From Pseudomonadota bacterium (GTDB taxonomy: Bacteria > Pseudomonadota > Gammaproteobacteria > Acidiferrobacterales > UBA6901), in the NCBI GenBank assembly GCA_021778035.1, contig JAJYCY010000006.1, positions 22,715 to 71,637 of the forward strand: 48,923 bases of DNA. Reading direction: 5' to 3'. The notes under the pieces were generated by a model that worked only from the letters and a program-made list of their open reading frames with translations, had not been told where the DNA came from and did not search any database. The first letter of the stretch is position 1; each line of letters starts with the position of its first letter. Both the position numbers and the translations under genes were made by a program. This document shows positions 19,430 to 29,147 of this stretch, piece after piece.

Positions 19430-20254
19430 TTGAACTACCGTCACAGCTACCACGCCGGGAATACCGCCGACGTGTTCAAGCACTATGTGCTCACGCTGGT
19501 GCTCGAGGCGCTGCACCGCAAGGAGGCGCCATTCTGCCTCGTCGACAGTCATGCCGGTGCCGGCATCTACTCGCTGCGCCGCGGCGGGGAACATGAGCAT
19601 GGCATCGGCCGGCTGTGGCCGGAGCGCGAGCGGTGGCCGGCTCTGGCCAGCTATTTTGAGATAGTTGCGCGTTTCAATCCAGGGGAGAAACTGAAGCAAT
19701 ATCCGGGTTCCCCGATGTTCATGCGGGAGTTCCTGAGGCCGGTTGACAGGGCGGTGCTGCTTGAGCTGCATCCGCAGGAGTGCTCCTTCCTGCACGAAGC
19801 CATGCGCGGCGCCCCGCAAGTGGGCGTGCATCACGTCAGCGCATGGAATGGAATCCGGGCATTCGTGCCACCGAAGGAAAACCGGGGCCTGCTGCTGATA
19901 GATCCGCCGTATGAGCAGATGAATGAACCGGCGGCGGTTGTGGCCGCTCTGCGCCACGGGATGCATCACTGGCGCAATGGAATCTATCTCGTCTGGTACC
20001 CGATCAAATCGCGCCGTACGGTCGATTCGTTCTATCGCGCGGTGACCGCCGCCGGCGCGCCTGCGCACGCGGTCGAGTTCATCACCCTGCCGCTCGACAT
20101 GGAGCTGCGGCTTAATGGCAGCGGCCTGCTGGTGATCAACCCGCCCTGGCACCTGCTGGATACACTGGGCGCCACGCTGCCGCCGCTGGCTGCACGGCTG
20201 GCCGGCGAAGACGGCTCGCCGCAGGTGCGCATCCTTGATCTTGCCGCGCGCTGA
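19430..20254 (+). CDS. rlmJ: 23S rRNA (adenine(2030)-N6)-methyltransferase
   Basis: MNYRHSYHAGNTADVFKHYVLTLVLEAL; LLLIDPPYEQ; TTG start. Confidence 0.95.
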   Translation: MNYRHSYHAGNTADVFKHYVLTLVLEALHRKEAPFCLVDSHAGAGIYSLRRGGEHEHGIGRLWPERERWPALASYFEIVARFNPGEKLKQYPGSPMFMREFLRPVDRAVLLELHPQECSFLHEAMRGAPQVGVHHVSAWNGIRAFVPPKENRGLLLIDPPYEQMNEPAAVVAALRHGMHHWRNGIYLVWYPIKSRRTVDSFYRAVTAAGAPAHAVEFITLPLDMELRLNGSGLLVINPPWHLLDTLGATLPPLAARLAGEDGSPQVRILDLAAR

Positions 20255-20274
20255 TGTCGCGCGCCGGTTTTTTT
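20245..20274 (+). terminator. Intrinsic terminator after rlmJ
   Basis: CGCGCG-CTGATGT-CGCGCG hairpin overlapping the stop codon, followed by CCGGTTTTTTT. Confidence 0.65.
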
Positions 20275-20320
20275 GATTTCCGTCAAGGCGGTGCCCGGGC
20301 TTAGGCGCGATGCTGCAGAT

Positions 20321-20337
20321 TCGTCAGCAGCTGACGA
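20321..20337. repeat. Perfect 17-bp palindrome TCGTCAGC-A-GCTGACGA
   Basis: Read directly; lies between convergent rlmJ and ykgJ-like genes. Confidence 0.6.
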
Positions 20338-20465
20338 GATGACCGGCAGATTCCGCTACGGGGCAGGCTGGGGTGGATGCCACAGGCAACCCAAGTACTG
20401 GGCCCGCAACAGATCCCGACCGGGGATGCCAAGTAACGGGCTTCAAGTCCCGTAGCTCTGCCGGG

Positions 20466-20948
20466 TCATCGCTTCGGTGCGCGCCGCGCCGCCACGATGG
20501 CGGATGGGGCTTGCGCCAGTGCACGCCTGATTTGCGGCAGGGTTGCCACCGGCCCCCGGCCGATTCCCTCGCAACGTTTCGCTTCCGCTTTCCATGCCCC
20601 TGGGCGCATGAGTTCCGGCCACCAGGGATAGGTCCGGCATTGCTGCGGCCGCACAGCGTATACGCGGCAGCGGTGACTGTCGTCGAGGAACGGACAGCGT
20701 CCGCCGGTGTCGAGCCGGATCCCCTCGGTTCCGTCGTCGAACCGATCAATGTAGCGGCGGCGAAACCAGCGTCGCGACAGGCCGAGGTGTGAGCGTATTC
20801 GTTCCTGCTCCGCCGGCGTGGCGTCGACGCTGTGATCTGCAGCACCGGTGCAGCAGGCGCCGCAGCCAGTGCACTGGAAACGGAGGTTCTGGATCTTCCG
20901 GGGGGTCTGACCGGACGCACGGCGCCCCGGCCTGCGGTTTCCGCTCAC
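20466..20948 (-). CDS. YkgJ-family cysteine cluster protein
   Basis: FQCTGCGACCTG, CPFLDDSHRCRVYAVRPQQCRTYPWWPE. Confidence 0.9.
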   Translation of the reverse strand: MSGNRRPGRRASGQTPRKIQNLRFQCTGCGACCTGAADHSVDATPAEQERIRSHLGLSRRWFRRRYIDRFDDGTEGIRLDTGGRCPFLDDSHRCRVYAVRPQQCRTYPWWPELMRPGAWKAEAKRCEGIGRGPVATLPQIRRALAQAPSAIVAARRAPKR

Positions 20949-21523
20949 CAGAGTGCCCTGGGGGGGATGCAGGGCGGGGCTGCGGGCTGCCTGGCGCGCC
21001 AGAGGGCCGCCAGCGGCGACACCGGAGCATTGGCGGGAGTCAGCGGCAGCTGGATCCGCCGCATGTGATCCAGCGCTGCGGACACGCGGTCAAACGTGCC
21101 GTACAGGTACCGGAACAGCCTGATGCGTGCCGGATCCGATTCGAAGGAGGCGCAATGCCAGAAGGCGCTGCGCCCCTGATCGAGGTAGTAGCCGAGCTGT
21201 CCGCGCGCAGTCAGGCGGTCACGGAACAGGCCGCTCATGAACAGGGAGTACTCACCGATGTGCCGGACGATGAGCGCTTCCCGCGGACGGTCAACCCGAG
21301 CATTGTCCCATCCCTGGGTACGCCTGCGCTCGGCAAGCAAGCCGGCAATGCTCGTGACCGGTTCGCCACTCGCGTTCCTGATGGCATGAAAGGTGCGGAT
21401 CTGGGTGAAGCGCGTAAGCAGATCGCTGACGTAATCGACGGCGGCGGGTTCGCCGACGCCCTGGGTGCCGAAGCCATCCTGGACCTGGCGGTGAAAAAAC
21501 TGGTAAAGCCCCGGTACGAGCAT
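20945..21523 (-). CDS. Conserved-looking protein of unknown function
   Basis: MLVPGLYQFFHRQVQDGFGTQGVGEPAAVDYVSDLLTRF...; 4-bp overlap with ykgJ-like gene; AT-rich promoter upstream. Confidence 0.7.
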   Translation of the reverse strand: MLVPGLYQFFHRQVQDGFGTQGVGEPAAVDYVSDLLTRFTQIRTFHAIRNASGEPVTSIAGLLAERRRTQGWDNARVDRPREALIVRHIGEYSLFMSGLFRDRLTARGQLGYYLDQGRSAFWHCASFESDPARIRLFRYLYGTFDRVSAALDHMRRIQLPLTPANAPVSPLAALWRARQPAAPPCIPPRALW

Positions 21524-21597
21524 TCACCCACCTCCTGCCCAGCATCTGGGCGCTGCTGTCCGAACTGCGTCTTCCACTGGAATTAATTATTAATTTA

Positions 21598-21603
21598 ATT
21601 ATA
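21598..21603 (-). promoter_or_regulatory. Putative -10 (TATAAT) for the 20945-21523 gene, in a very AT-rich patch
   Basis: Minus strand CTGTTCTATAATTAAATTAATAATTAATTCC. Confidence 0.4.
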
Positions 21604-21712
21604 GAACAGCCACTGTGCATCAGGCTCTCGCGTCTGCTGCGGAATGCCGCTTTTTTTCCGCCATCCGCGGGGAGCTCAGCCTGCAGGCAGCGGTTTTTCC
21701 GCCGGCCGGACT

Positions 21713-21741
21713 TTGTGGACAGGAGTTGTGCCCGGTATGAT
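21713..21741 (+). promoter_or_regulatory. Putative purT promoter TTGTGG-17 bp-TATGAT
   Basis: -35 at 21713-21718, -10 at 21736-21741, 77 bp before ATG. Confidence 0.5.
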
Positions 21742-21817
21742 GCCTGGATTCGGGAACCCGGCGGAAGTCCCGGTCCGGCACCCGGCATAGCAGTCATTCA
21801 GATATCAGGATTAGCAC

Positions 21818-23020
21818 ATGGTGACCATTGGAACACCTCTCTCGCGCAGCGCGACCCGCATCATGCTGCTCGGCAGCGGCGAACTCGGAAAGGAGATTGC
21901 CATTGCCGCGCAGCGCCTGGGAGTAGAGGTGATTGCGGTGGACCGTTATCCCGACGCTCCGGCGCACCAGGTTGCGCACCGGGCGCATGTGATCGACATG
22001 ACCGACGGCGCAGCGGTGCGCAGGCTGGTCGAACAGGAGCAACCCCGGCTGATCGTTCCGGAGATCGAGGCCATTGCGACCTCGGCGCTGCTCGAGATCG
22101 AGGCGGCCGGGCTCGCGGAGGTGATTCCGACCGCGCGCGCCGCGCATCTGACAATGAACCGCGAAGGAATACGACGGCTGGCAGCCGAGGAACTCGGCCT
22201 GCAAACATCCCGCTATGCGTTTGCATCGTCTCTACAGGAGCTGCAGGCGGCGGTCGACAAGAGCATCGGCTATCCGTGCGTGATCAAGCCGGTGATGTCG
22301 TCATCGGGCAAGGGCCAGTCACGGGTCGACGACGCCGGGCAGCTGTCCGCGGCGTGGGATCATGCCGCGAGCGGAGCGCGTGTGCGCAATACCCGCGTCA
22401 TCGTCGAAGCGCTCATCGAGTTCGAATACGAGATCACGCTGCTCACCGTGCGTGCCCTGAACGGCGACAGCCGGATCGAGACTTATTTCTGCGACCCCAT
22501 CGGCCACCTGCAGGTGCGCGGAGATTACGTGGAGAGCTGGCAGCCGCATCCGATGAGCGAGCGCGCACTGGCCAAGTCCCAGAATATCGCCGAGCGCGTT
22601 ACCGGCGCACTCGGGGGGCGCGGGATATTCGGTGTGGAGCTGTTCGTGAAGGGCGATGAGGTGTGGTTCTCGGAAGTCAGTCCGCGCCCGCACGACACCG
22701 GCATGGTCACTCTTATCACCCAGGCGCAGAACGAGTTTGCGTTGCATGTGCGTGCGATTCTCGGGCTTCCGGTCGGCACGCGCATGCGGCGAGCCGGCGC
22801 GAGCGCGGTGATCTACGGCGGTGTGTCCGCCGAGGGCATCGTGTTCGAGGGCGTGGATGAGGCGCTGCGTGTTCCGGAGTCCAACCTGCGCCTGTTCGGC
22901 AAACCGGTATCCTACGAACACCGCCGCATGGGGGTTGCCCTGGCGGCGGCGGACAATATCGATATGGCGCGCCGGCGGGCGAAGGAATGCGCGTCCAAGG
23001 TGCGGACCCGCGCGCTGTGA
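21818..23020 (+). CDS. purT: Formate-dependent phosphoribosylglycinamide formyltransferase
   Basis: [64 protein letters not shown]. Confidence 0.98.
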   Translation: MVTIGTPLSRSATRIMLLGSGELGKEIAIAAQRLGVEVIAVDRYPDAPAHQVAHRAHVIDMTDGAAVRRLVEQEQPRLIVPEIEAIATSALLEIEAAGLAEVIPTARAAHLTMNREGIRRLAAEELGLQTSRYAFASSLQELQAAVDKSIGYPCVIKPVMSSSGKGQSRVDDAGQLSAAWDHAASGARVRNTRVIVEALIEFEYEITLLTVRALNGDSRIETYFCDPIGHLQVRGDYVESWQPHPMSERALAKSQNIAERVTGALGGRGIFGVELFVKGDEVWFSEVSPRPHDTGMVTLITQAQNEFALHVRAILGLPVGTRMRRAGASAVIYGGVSAEGIVFEGVDEALRVPESNLRLFGKPVSYEHRRMGVALAAADNIDMARRRAKECASKVRTRAL

Positions 23021-23030
23021 GCAGCCATCC

Positions 23031-23552
23031 TCAGCGGAAGTAGCCGATTCCGATACCGAACTGGACTGCGGGGCTGCTGCTGGCGCGTGCCGGCAGCGGC
23101 CACAGATGCAGCCCGGTCGCGCTGAGCACGGGAAAGCGGTAGGGTGTCTTTCCTACCAGTCCGTTCCTCAGCGCGGTTACGGTTCCGGTTGCTGTGACGA
23201 GGCGACCAGGCGCGTAGTCCAGTGTTTCCAGGTACCCGGGATGCTGCAGGATGAAACGGCCCGCGGACTTGTTCCCGGTATCGGGCTGTGCAGAGCTGTC
23301 CAGCGGATAGGACAGCACTTCCAGTTCGGTCCGGTCAGGCAGGTTTGTCGCAGTCGCGATGACGCCGCCCCAGACAACGCGCCGGCCCCGGGCCATGGCG
23401 AAGTTGCTGGCAGCCAGCTCCGGCGTGAGCGTGCGGTCGGTGCCGGACAGCGGAAACAGTCGTGGGGGCGTGCACGCGGCAAGCAGCACGCCGGCCAGGC
23501 ATGCCAGGACCCGGATCGCCAGTGTCCGTGTGCCCCTAGAAATAGGGTCCAT
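23031..23552 (-). CDS. Slp-family outer membrane lipoprotein (copy 1)
   Basis: Lipobox LLAAC; RVVWGGVIATATNLPDRTELEVLSYPLDSSAQP...GRFILQHPGYLE. Confidence 0.85.
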   Translation of the reverse strand: MDPISRGTRTLAIRVLACLAGVLLAACTPPRLFPLSGTDRTLTPELAASNFAMARGRRVVWGGVIATATNLPDRTELEVLSYPLDSSAQPDTGNKSAGRFILQHPGYLETLDYAPGRLVTATGTVTALRNGLVGKTPYRFPVLSATGLHLWPLPARASSSPAVQFGIGIGYFR

Positions 23553-24066
23553 ACGGGAATCGAGAGCCCCACGGATACCAGGGGCCCGGCCAGAACGGGT
23601 CGTAGTCATAGCGCGGCACCGGCCGCGGACGCGGCCACAGGTGAATCTGCCCTGCGTTAACCACGGGGAACAGATAGGGATACTCGCCGATGGTTCCGGA
23701 CCGTGGTGCGAGCAACGTGCCGCTGACCGTGATGTCCCGGCCCCGTGCGTAGACCGAGGGATCCAGGAAACCCGCCACCCGCACCAGAAACCGCCCGCCA
23801 GTCCGGTCGGTACGCCTCGGCCTGCCTTCGCTGTCCAGCGGCCGTTCCACGACTTCGAGCCAGGTGTCCCGCTTCCGGTTGGTGGTTGTTGCAATGGTGC
23901 CGCCCCACCGGATCTGCTTGCCGGTGAGTTCCGGGCCTGCGGCACGTGCCCTCGCAAGCGTGATGTTGCCGGGTGCCGGTTCGCGTATTGACCGGGGAAT
24001 CGTGGTGGCGCAGCCGGCCAGCGCCAGCACCACTGTCACTGCAAGCATCAATGCAGTCCGCCTCAT
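23536..24066 (-). CDS. Slp-family outer membrane lipoprotein (copy 2)
   Basis: Lipobox LALAGC; QIRWGGTIATTTNRKRDTWLEVVERPLDSEGRP...GRFLVRVAGFLDP. Confidence 0.87.
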   Translation of the reverse strand: MRRTALMLAVTVVLALAGCATTIPRSIREPAPGNITLARARAAGPELTGKQIRWGGTIATTTNRKRDTWLEVVERPLDSEGRPRRTDRTGGRFLVRVAGFLDPSVYARGRDITVSGTLLAPRSGTIGEYPYLFPVVNAGQIHLWPRPRPVPRYDYDPFWPGPWYPWGSRFPYGPYF

Positions 24067-24230
24067 GGGATTTACATTACTCCCACCCGGGTCGGGGGGG
24101 TAGGGTGGGTGACGGAATCCCCGCCGGGCAGTCCGGGCGACGGACGTGACGAACCGGCCGGGCGATCGCTAGAATGGGGCCAGCGCACGGGGAATTGTCC
24201 CCGGAGCCACTGTCACCGGAAGCGCCGCGC

Positions 24231-24509
24231 ATGGGATGGTTCGTTGATTTCAGGTGTCCATACTGCCGGTACGAGGAGGCGGGGATCGGCGTGGGTCACG
24301 GGAAAAGCGAGTTTCCCTACCTGGCGCTGTTCTGCTGTGATAACTGCAAATCGGTCGGCAGCACCTGGATCAGGGAAAGCGAGTCGCCCCGCTGCGGCGC
24401 CTGTTACCAGGAAAACGTGCGACTGCTGGCAGACGACGTGCACAGCATCGAATGCCCGAAATGCGGAGAGCCGGCGTTCTTTGCGCGCCGCGAAGGACAG
24501 TGGAGCTAG
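24231..24509 (+). CDS. Small zinc-ribbon protein with four CxxC motifs, function unknown
   Basis: MGWFVDFRCPYCRYEE...CCDNCKSV...CGACYQEN...CPKCGEPAFFARREGQWS. Confidence 0.7.
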   Translation: MGWFVDFRCPYCRYEEAGIGVGHGKSEFPYLALFCCDNCKSVGSTWIRESESPRCGACYQENVRLLADDVHSIECPKCGEPAFFARREGQWS

Positions 24510-24512
24510 GCG

Positions 24513-24833
24513 TCACGCGATGTGCACGGGCGTACGGGCCTGCTGGCTGATGATGCGCGACAGGTCTTCGGACAGCCCCACGCCGCTCTGGTCGTTCACC
24601 CAGAGCCCGGTGCCTTCCTGATAGTTGTAGTGGTAACCGCCGGATCTGGATGCAACCCAGATCTGGGAAGCCGCACCCTGCCTGTTGACGATGACCTTGC
24701 TTCCGTCCGTGAATTCAAGTGTCAGCATATCCCCGGTATTTTCGAACTCGATATCAGCCCCGCTGTCTTCCACCGCCTGTTCGATGTGTTGCAGCGTCGC
24801 TGTGACTCTCTCATTGAACTGCGTTTCGTTCAT
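24513..24833 (-). CDS. cyaY: Iron donor protein CyaY (bacterial frataxin)
   Basis: MNETQFNERVTATLQHIEQAVEDSGADIEFENTGDMLTLEFTDGSKVIVNRQGAASQIWVASRSGGYHY. Confidence 0.95.
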   Translation of the reverse strand: MNETQFNERVTATLQHIEQAVEDSGADIEFENTGDMLTLEFTDGSKVIVNRQGAASQIWVASRSGGYHYNYQEGTGLWVNDQSGVGLSEDLSRIISQQARTPVHIA

Positions 24834-24984
24834 GGGTGCTGTCTCTAGGCCTTGCCGCCGGAGGATCGATGTTACCGGAGCGACCCGCGCCGTGCCAGAC
24901 ATGGTCGCGGAACTGCCGGTGCCGATGTTTATCGGCGTGCGGCGACAGGCTAAACTGGTGGCCAGTCCGAGATCGGAATGCCGA

Positions 24985-25137
24985 ATGAAACCGTGTTTCT
25001 GCGTGATGCGACTGCCGGCTGTTGCCGTCCTGGTTGGGGTGCTGGGTGTTGCGGGCTGCGGCCTGAAAGGGCCACTGTACCTGCCGAGCAAGCCGGCGCC
25101 GCACGCTCCTGCGGCCAGTCCGGCGCCACCACATTAG
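24985..25137 (+). CDS. lptM: LPS translocon maturation chaperone LptM-like small lipoprotein (YifL)
   Basis: GVAGCGLKGPLYLP lipobox signature; upstream of lysA. Confidence 0.85.
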   Translation: MKPCFCVMRLPAVAVLVGVLGVAGCGLKGPLYLPSKPAPHAPAASPAPPH

Positions 25138-25147
25138 CGCTGGCACC

Positions 25148-26407
25148 ATGGATCCCTTTGAATACCAGGACGGCCGGCTGTACGCAGAACAGGTCGCGCT
25201 TGAGGAGATCGCCACCTCGGCCGGCACTCCCTGCTACGTGTATTCGCGGGCGGCCGTGGAGTCCGCGTGGCGCGGACTGGATGGGGCCTTCGGGGCACGC
25301 GACCATCTGGTGTGCTATGCCGTCAAGGCGAATTCGAACCTGGCTGTGCTCGGGGTGCTTGCGCGTCTCGGGTCCGGATTCGACATCGTCTCGGGTGGCG
25401 AACTCGAGCGCGTGCTGCGCGCGGGCGGTGACCCCGGGCGGGTGGTGTTTTCCGGCGTGGGCAAGACTGAAGCGGAGATGCGGCGGGCGCTCGAACTCGG
25501 GATCGGCTGCTTCAATGTCGAATCGCTCCCCGAGCTTGAGAGGCTCGACCGTGTCGCCGGCGATATGGGCATGCGCGCGCCCATATCGCTGCGCGTCAAC
25601 CCGGATGTCGATGCGCGTACCCATCCGTATATTGCCACCGGGCTGAAGGAGAGCAAGTTCGGCATCGCCATGGCCGATGCGCACGAGGCGTACCTGCGGG
25701 CCGCGCGCATGGCACACCTGGAAGTGATCGGCGTGGACTGTCATATTGGCTCGCAGATCACCGACACCGCCCCCTATGCCGACGCGGTGGCGCGCATCAT
25801 GTCGCTGGTCCGGGATCTTGGTTCTGCCGGCATCAGGCTGCGTCATGTGGACCTCGGTGGCGGTCTTGGCATCCGCTACCGGGACGAGGCCCCGCTGTCA
25901 CCGTCGGAATATGTTTCGGTGCTGGTACGTGGCGTCGATCAGGCTGGCGGCAGCAGCTTGCGCATCATCATAGAACCCGGGCGGGCGATCGTTGGCAATG
26001 CAGGTGTACTGCTGACGCGCGTGGAATACCTCAAGCACGGTGACGCCAGGAACTTCGTGATCGCAGACGCTGCCATGAACGACCTGCTCAGGCCGGCGCT
26101 TTACGACGCCTGGCACGACATTGTGCCCGTGGTACGCCGCACCCTGCATTCCCGGATTTATGATGTGGTCGGGCCTGTCTGCGAAAGCGGGGATTTCCTG
26201 GGACGCGACCGCGCCCTGGACATCGGGCAGGGTGACCTGCTGGCGCTGCGTTCGGCCGGTGCCTATGGGGCGAGCATGAGTTCGAGCTACAACACCCGGC
26301 CGCGCTGCGCGGAGGTGATCGTGGACGGGAGCCGGTTCTGCGTGGTGCGGCGTCGGGAAACCATCGACGAGATGCTGTCCGGTGAATCGGTGCTTCCGGA
26401 CTGCTGA
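25148..26407 (+). CDS. lysA: Diaminopimelate decarboxylase
   Basis: HLVCYAVKANSNLAVL, GPVCESGDFLGRDR, PLP-dependent decarboxylase motifs. Confidence 0.97.
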   Translation: MDPFEYQDGRLYAEQVALEEIATSAGTPCYVYSRAAVESAWRGLDGAFGARDHLVCYAVKANSNLAVLGVLARLGSGFDIVSGGELERVLRAGGDPGRVVFSGVGKTEAEMRRALELGIGCFNVESLPELERLDRVAGDMGMRAPISLRVNPDVDARTHPYIATGLKESKFGIAMADAHEAYLRAARMAHLEVIGVDCHIGSQITDTAPYADAVARIMSLVRDLGSAGIRLRHVDLGGGLGIRYRDEAPLSPSEYVSVLVRGVDQAGGSSLRIIIEPGRAIVGNAGVLLTRVEYLKHGDARNFVIADAAMNDLLRPALYDAWHDIVPVVRRTLHSRIYDVVGPVCESGDFLGRDRALDIGQGDLLALRSAGAYGASMSSSYNTRPRCAEVIVDGSRFCVVRRRETIDEMLSGESVLPDC

Positions 26408-26470
26408 GCGCCATGCCTGCCGCGGGGAAGGGTTTTCTTGGCGCCGGCGGCAGGGTAAAGTGGGTCTCTC

Positions 26471-27337
26471 ATGTTCCTCGCTTTCACGAAGATGCACGGA
26501 TTGGGCAACGATTTCGTTGTCTTCGACGGCATCAACCAGGCTGTTAGCCTGGTCCCGGAACAGGCGCGTGCTCTGGCCAATAGGCACACGGGTATCGGTT
26601 GCGACCAGATCCTGATCGTGGAACGCGCAACCCGGCCGGATGCCGACTTCCGCTACCGGATTCTCAATGCCGACGGCGGCGAGGTCGAGCAGTGTGGCAA
26701 CGGTGCGCGCTGTTTCGCCCGTTTCGTGCGTGACCAGGGTCTTACAGACAAGAACGAGATAGCTGTAGAGACCCTCGGCGGCATGATCTATCCGCGTCTG
26801 GAGCCGGACGGTCAGGTCACCGTGAACATGGGCGTACCGCGATGGCAGCCTCCCGATATACCGTTCATCGCCGGATCGCTTCCGCACAGTGGCATCGTCT
26901 ATGATCTGGATATCGGCGGTGCAGTGGTGCCGGTGAGCGTGCTTTCGATGGGCAATCCGCACGCGGTGCGGCTGGTCGACGATGTCGACCGCGCGCCGGT
27001 TCTCAGCGAAGGACCCATGATCGAGTCGCACCCGCGCTTTCCGCGCCGTGCGAACGCCGGTTACATGCAGGTTCTTGACCGCAGACGCATACGCCTGCGT
27101 GTTTACGAGCGTGGCGCAGGCGAGACACTGGCATGCGGTACCGGGGCGTGTGCCGCCGTGGTTGCGGGACGGCTGCGCGGACTGCTCGATGCGGCGGTCG
27201 AGGTGTCAACGCACGGCGGGATGCTGCGCATTGTCTGGGATGGAGAGGGGGAGCCGGTCTGGCTCACCGGATCCGCAACCCGCGTATTTGACGGACGCAT
27301 CGACCTGCAGGCACTGCCGGGGAAGGAGGAAAAGTGA
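26471..27337 (+). CDS. dapF: Diaminopimelate epimerase
   Basis: [51 protein letters not shown]. Confidence 0.98.
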   Translation: MFLAFTKMHGLGNDFVVFDGINQAVSLVPEQARALANRHTGIGCDQILIVERATRPDADFRYRILNADGGEVEQCGNGARCFARFVRDQGLTDKNEIAVETLGGMIYPRLEPDGQVTVNMGVPRWQPPDIPFIAGSLPHSGIVYDLDIGGAVVPVSVLSMGNPHAVRLVDDVDRAPVLSEGPMIESHPRFPRRANAGYMQVLDRRRIRLRVYERGAGETLACGTGACAAVVAGRLRGLLDAAVEVSTHGGMLRIVWDGEGEPVWLTGSATRVFDGRIDLQALPGKEEK

Positions 27338-28065
27338 ACAAGATGCCCTCGGGCGGAGAGCAGAACAGGGAGCTTTCGTGGGAGGATGCCGTTGCCCGCT
27401 ATCTTGAAGGTAACCCCGACTACTTCCTGCGCTATCCGGAGCTGCTCGAGCGGCTGAGCATCCCGCATGCGGGAGCCGGCGCTGCCGTTTCGCTCATTGA
27501 GCGGCAGGTGCAGGTGATGCGCGACCGTAACCAGGAATTGTCGCAGCAGCTGCGCGAGCTGCTCGGCATCGCACGCGAGAACGACGCGCTTTCTGACAGG
27601 TTGCACCGCTTCGCGCTGACAATGATTGAAAGCGGTTCGCTCGATGAATTGCTGGGAACGGCGCGCGACGTGCTGCGCCAGCAGTTCAGGCTTGATGCCG
27701 TAGCCATCCTGCTTCGTGGCCCCAGTGAACGCCTTGCCGGACGGCCGGAATCGGTCGGTGCATCTGACCAGCGTTTCGAGCAGCTTTTGCGCCAGATCGG
27801 CGCGGATGCGGACGGAACATCCGCGGGGGCGGCGCCGAAACCCCTGTGCGGCGCCAGCCATGGTGCCGATGTCATGGAATACCTGTTCCCTGGACAGGCG
27901 TCCGTGATCCGGTCGACGGCGCTGGTACAGCTGTCAGGGTCGAAGATCCGGGGAGTGATGGGGCTGGGCAGCTGCGATCCGACGCGATTCCATCCGCAGA
28001 TGGGTACGGTCTATCTGGCACGGATCGGCGAGATTCTTGCCTGCGGCCTGGAGCGGTTGCTCTAG
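27334..28065 (+). CDS. DUF484 family protein
   Basis: [47 protein letters not shown]; between dapF and xerC. Confidence 0.93.
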   Translation: MNKMPSGGEQNRELSWEDAVARYLEGNPDYFLRYPELLERLSIPHAGAGAAVSLIERQVQVMRDRNQELSQQLRELLGIARENDALSDRLHRFALTMIESGSLDELLGTARDVLRQQFRLDAVAILLRGPSERLAGRPESVGASDQRFEQLLRQIGADADGTSAGAAPKPLCGASHGADVMEYLFPGQASVIRSTALVQLSGSKIRGVMGLGSCDPTRFHPQMGTVYLARIGEILACGLERLL

Positions 28066-28081
28066 CTGCGGTACCGCAAGC

Positions 28082-29044
28082 ATGTCCGCCTCCCGCTCAG
28101 CTGACCCCGCGCTTGTCGTTTCCTTTATCGAGCATCTGCGCAGCGAGCGGCGGCTGTCACCACACACGACCGCCGGCTACGGCCGCGATCTGGAACGTCT
28201 GTGCGCCTTCTGTGCCAGTGAAGGAATAGCGAGCTGGCAGGCATTCACCGCCCGTCATGCGCGGGCATACGTCAGCCATCTTCACCGCGCCGGCCTTGAT
28301 GGCCGAAGCATCCGGCGTGGCCTGTCGGCGGCGCGCACCTTCTACCGCTTTCTGCTGCGCAAAGGTGTGGTGCCTGGCAATGTTTTCGCCGGAGTGATGG
28401 CGCCGAAATCCCGCAAGCGGCTGCCGAAGTCCCTCAGCGTGGACCAGGCCGCGCGCCTGGTGCAGGTGGACGGAAATGAATCCATCGTACTGCGTGACCG
28501 TGCGATCCTGGAGTTGCTGTACTCGTCGGGGTTGCGCCTGGCGGAACTGCTGTCTCTGGATGTGACCGACGTCGACTTGGACGAAAGCGTGGTGCAGGTC
28601 ACGGGCAAAGGCAGAAAAACGCGCATTGTTCCGGTTGGACGCTTTGCCGTGGATGCCATACGGCGCTGGCTTGCGCAACGGGCGGCCGAGGTGCCACCGG
28701 GCGAACGGGCTCTTTTTACTGGGCGCGGGGGCCGGCGCCTCGGCCCGCGCGCGGTGCAGTTGCGTCTGCGGTACTGGGCGCTGCGGCAGCAGCTCGGGAC
28801 ACCGGTGCATCCGCACATGCTGCGTCACTCGTTTGCCAGTCATCTGCTCGAGTCAAGCGGCGATCTGCGCGCAGTCCAGGAGCTGCTCGGCCACGAGCAT
28901 ATTTCAACAACCCAGATCTACACCCATCTCGATTTCCAGCATCTTGCGCAGGTCTATGACACTGCCCATCCGCGTGCGCGCCGATCCGGCGGCGCGCACG
29001 TGCGGCAGCGCTCCGTGGCAGTACGCAGGAACGGCGGCCGCTAG
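28082..29044 (+). CDS. xerC: Tyrosine recombinase XerC
   Basis: HMLRHSFASHLLESSGDLRAVQELLGHEHISTTQIYTHLDF; dapF-DUF484-xerC synteny. Confidence 0.96.
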   Translation: MSASRSADPALVVSFIEHLRSERRLSPHTTAGYGRDLERLCAFCASEGIASWQAFTARHARAYVSHLHRAGLDGRSIRRGLSAARTFYRFLLRKGVVPGNVFAGVMAPKSRKRLPKSLSVDQAARLVQVDGNESIVLRDRAILELLYSSGLRLAELLSLDVTDVDLDESVVQVTGKGRKTRIVPVGRFAVDAIRRWLAQRAAEVPPGERALFTGRGGRRLGPRAVQLRLRYWALRQQLGTPVHPHMLRHSFASHLLESSGDLRAVQELLGHEHISTTQIYTHLDFQHLAQVYDTAHPRARRSGGAHVRQRSVAVRRNGGR

Positions 29045-29147
29045 CCCTGCTGGCGGGAGGCGTCGCGGCGTACTGGCGGGCGGACAGCGCCCTGTGCTAA
29101 CGTGAAATGCGTCCGGATATCAGCAGGCAGACCCGTGGTGGAGAATC

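Noticed and set aside
20340-20460. Possible tRNA-like or structured RNA (ACGGGCTTCAAGTCCCGT hairpin) after rlmJ
   Set aside because: No cloverleaf, T-arm consensus or promoter could be assembled; only a simple hairpin.
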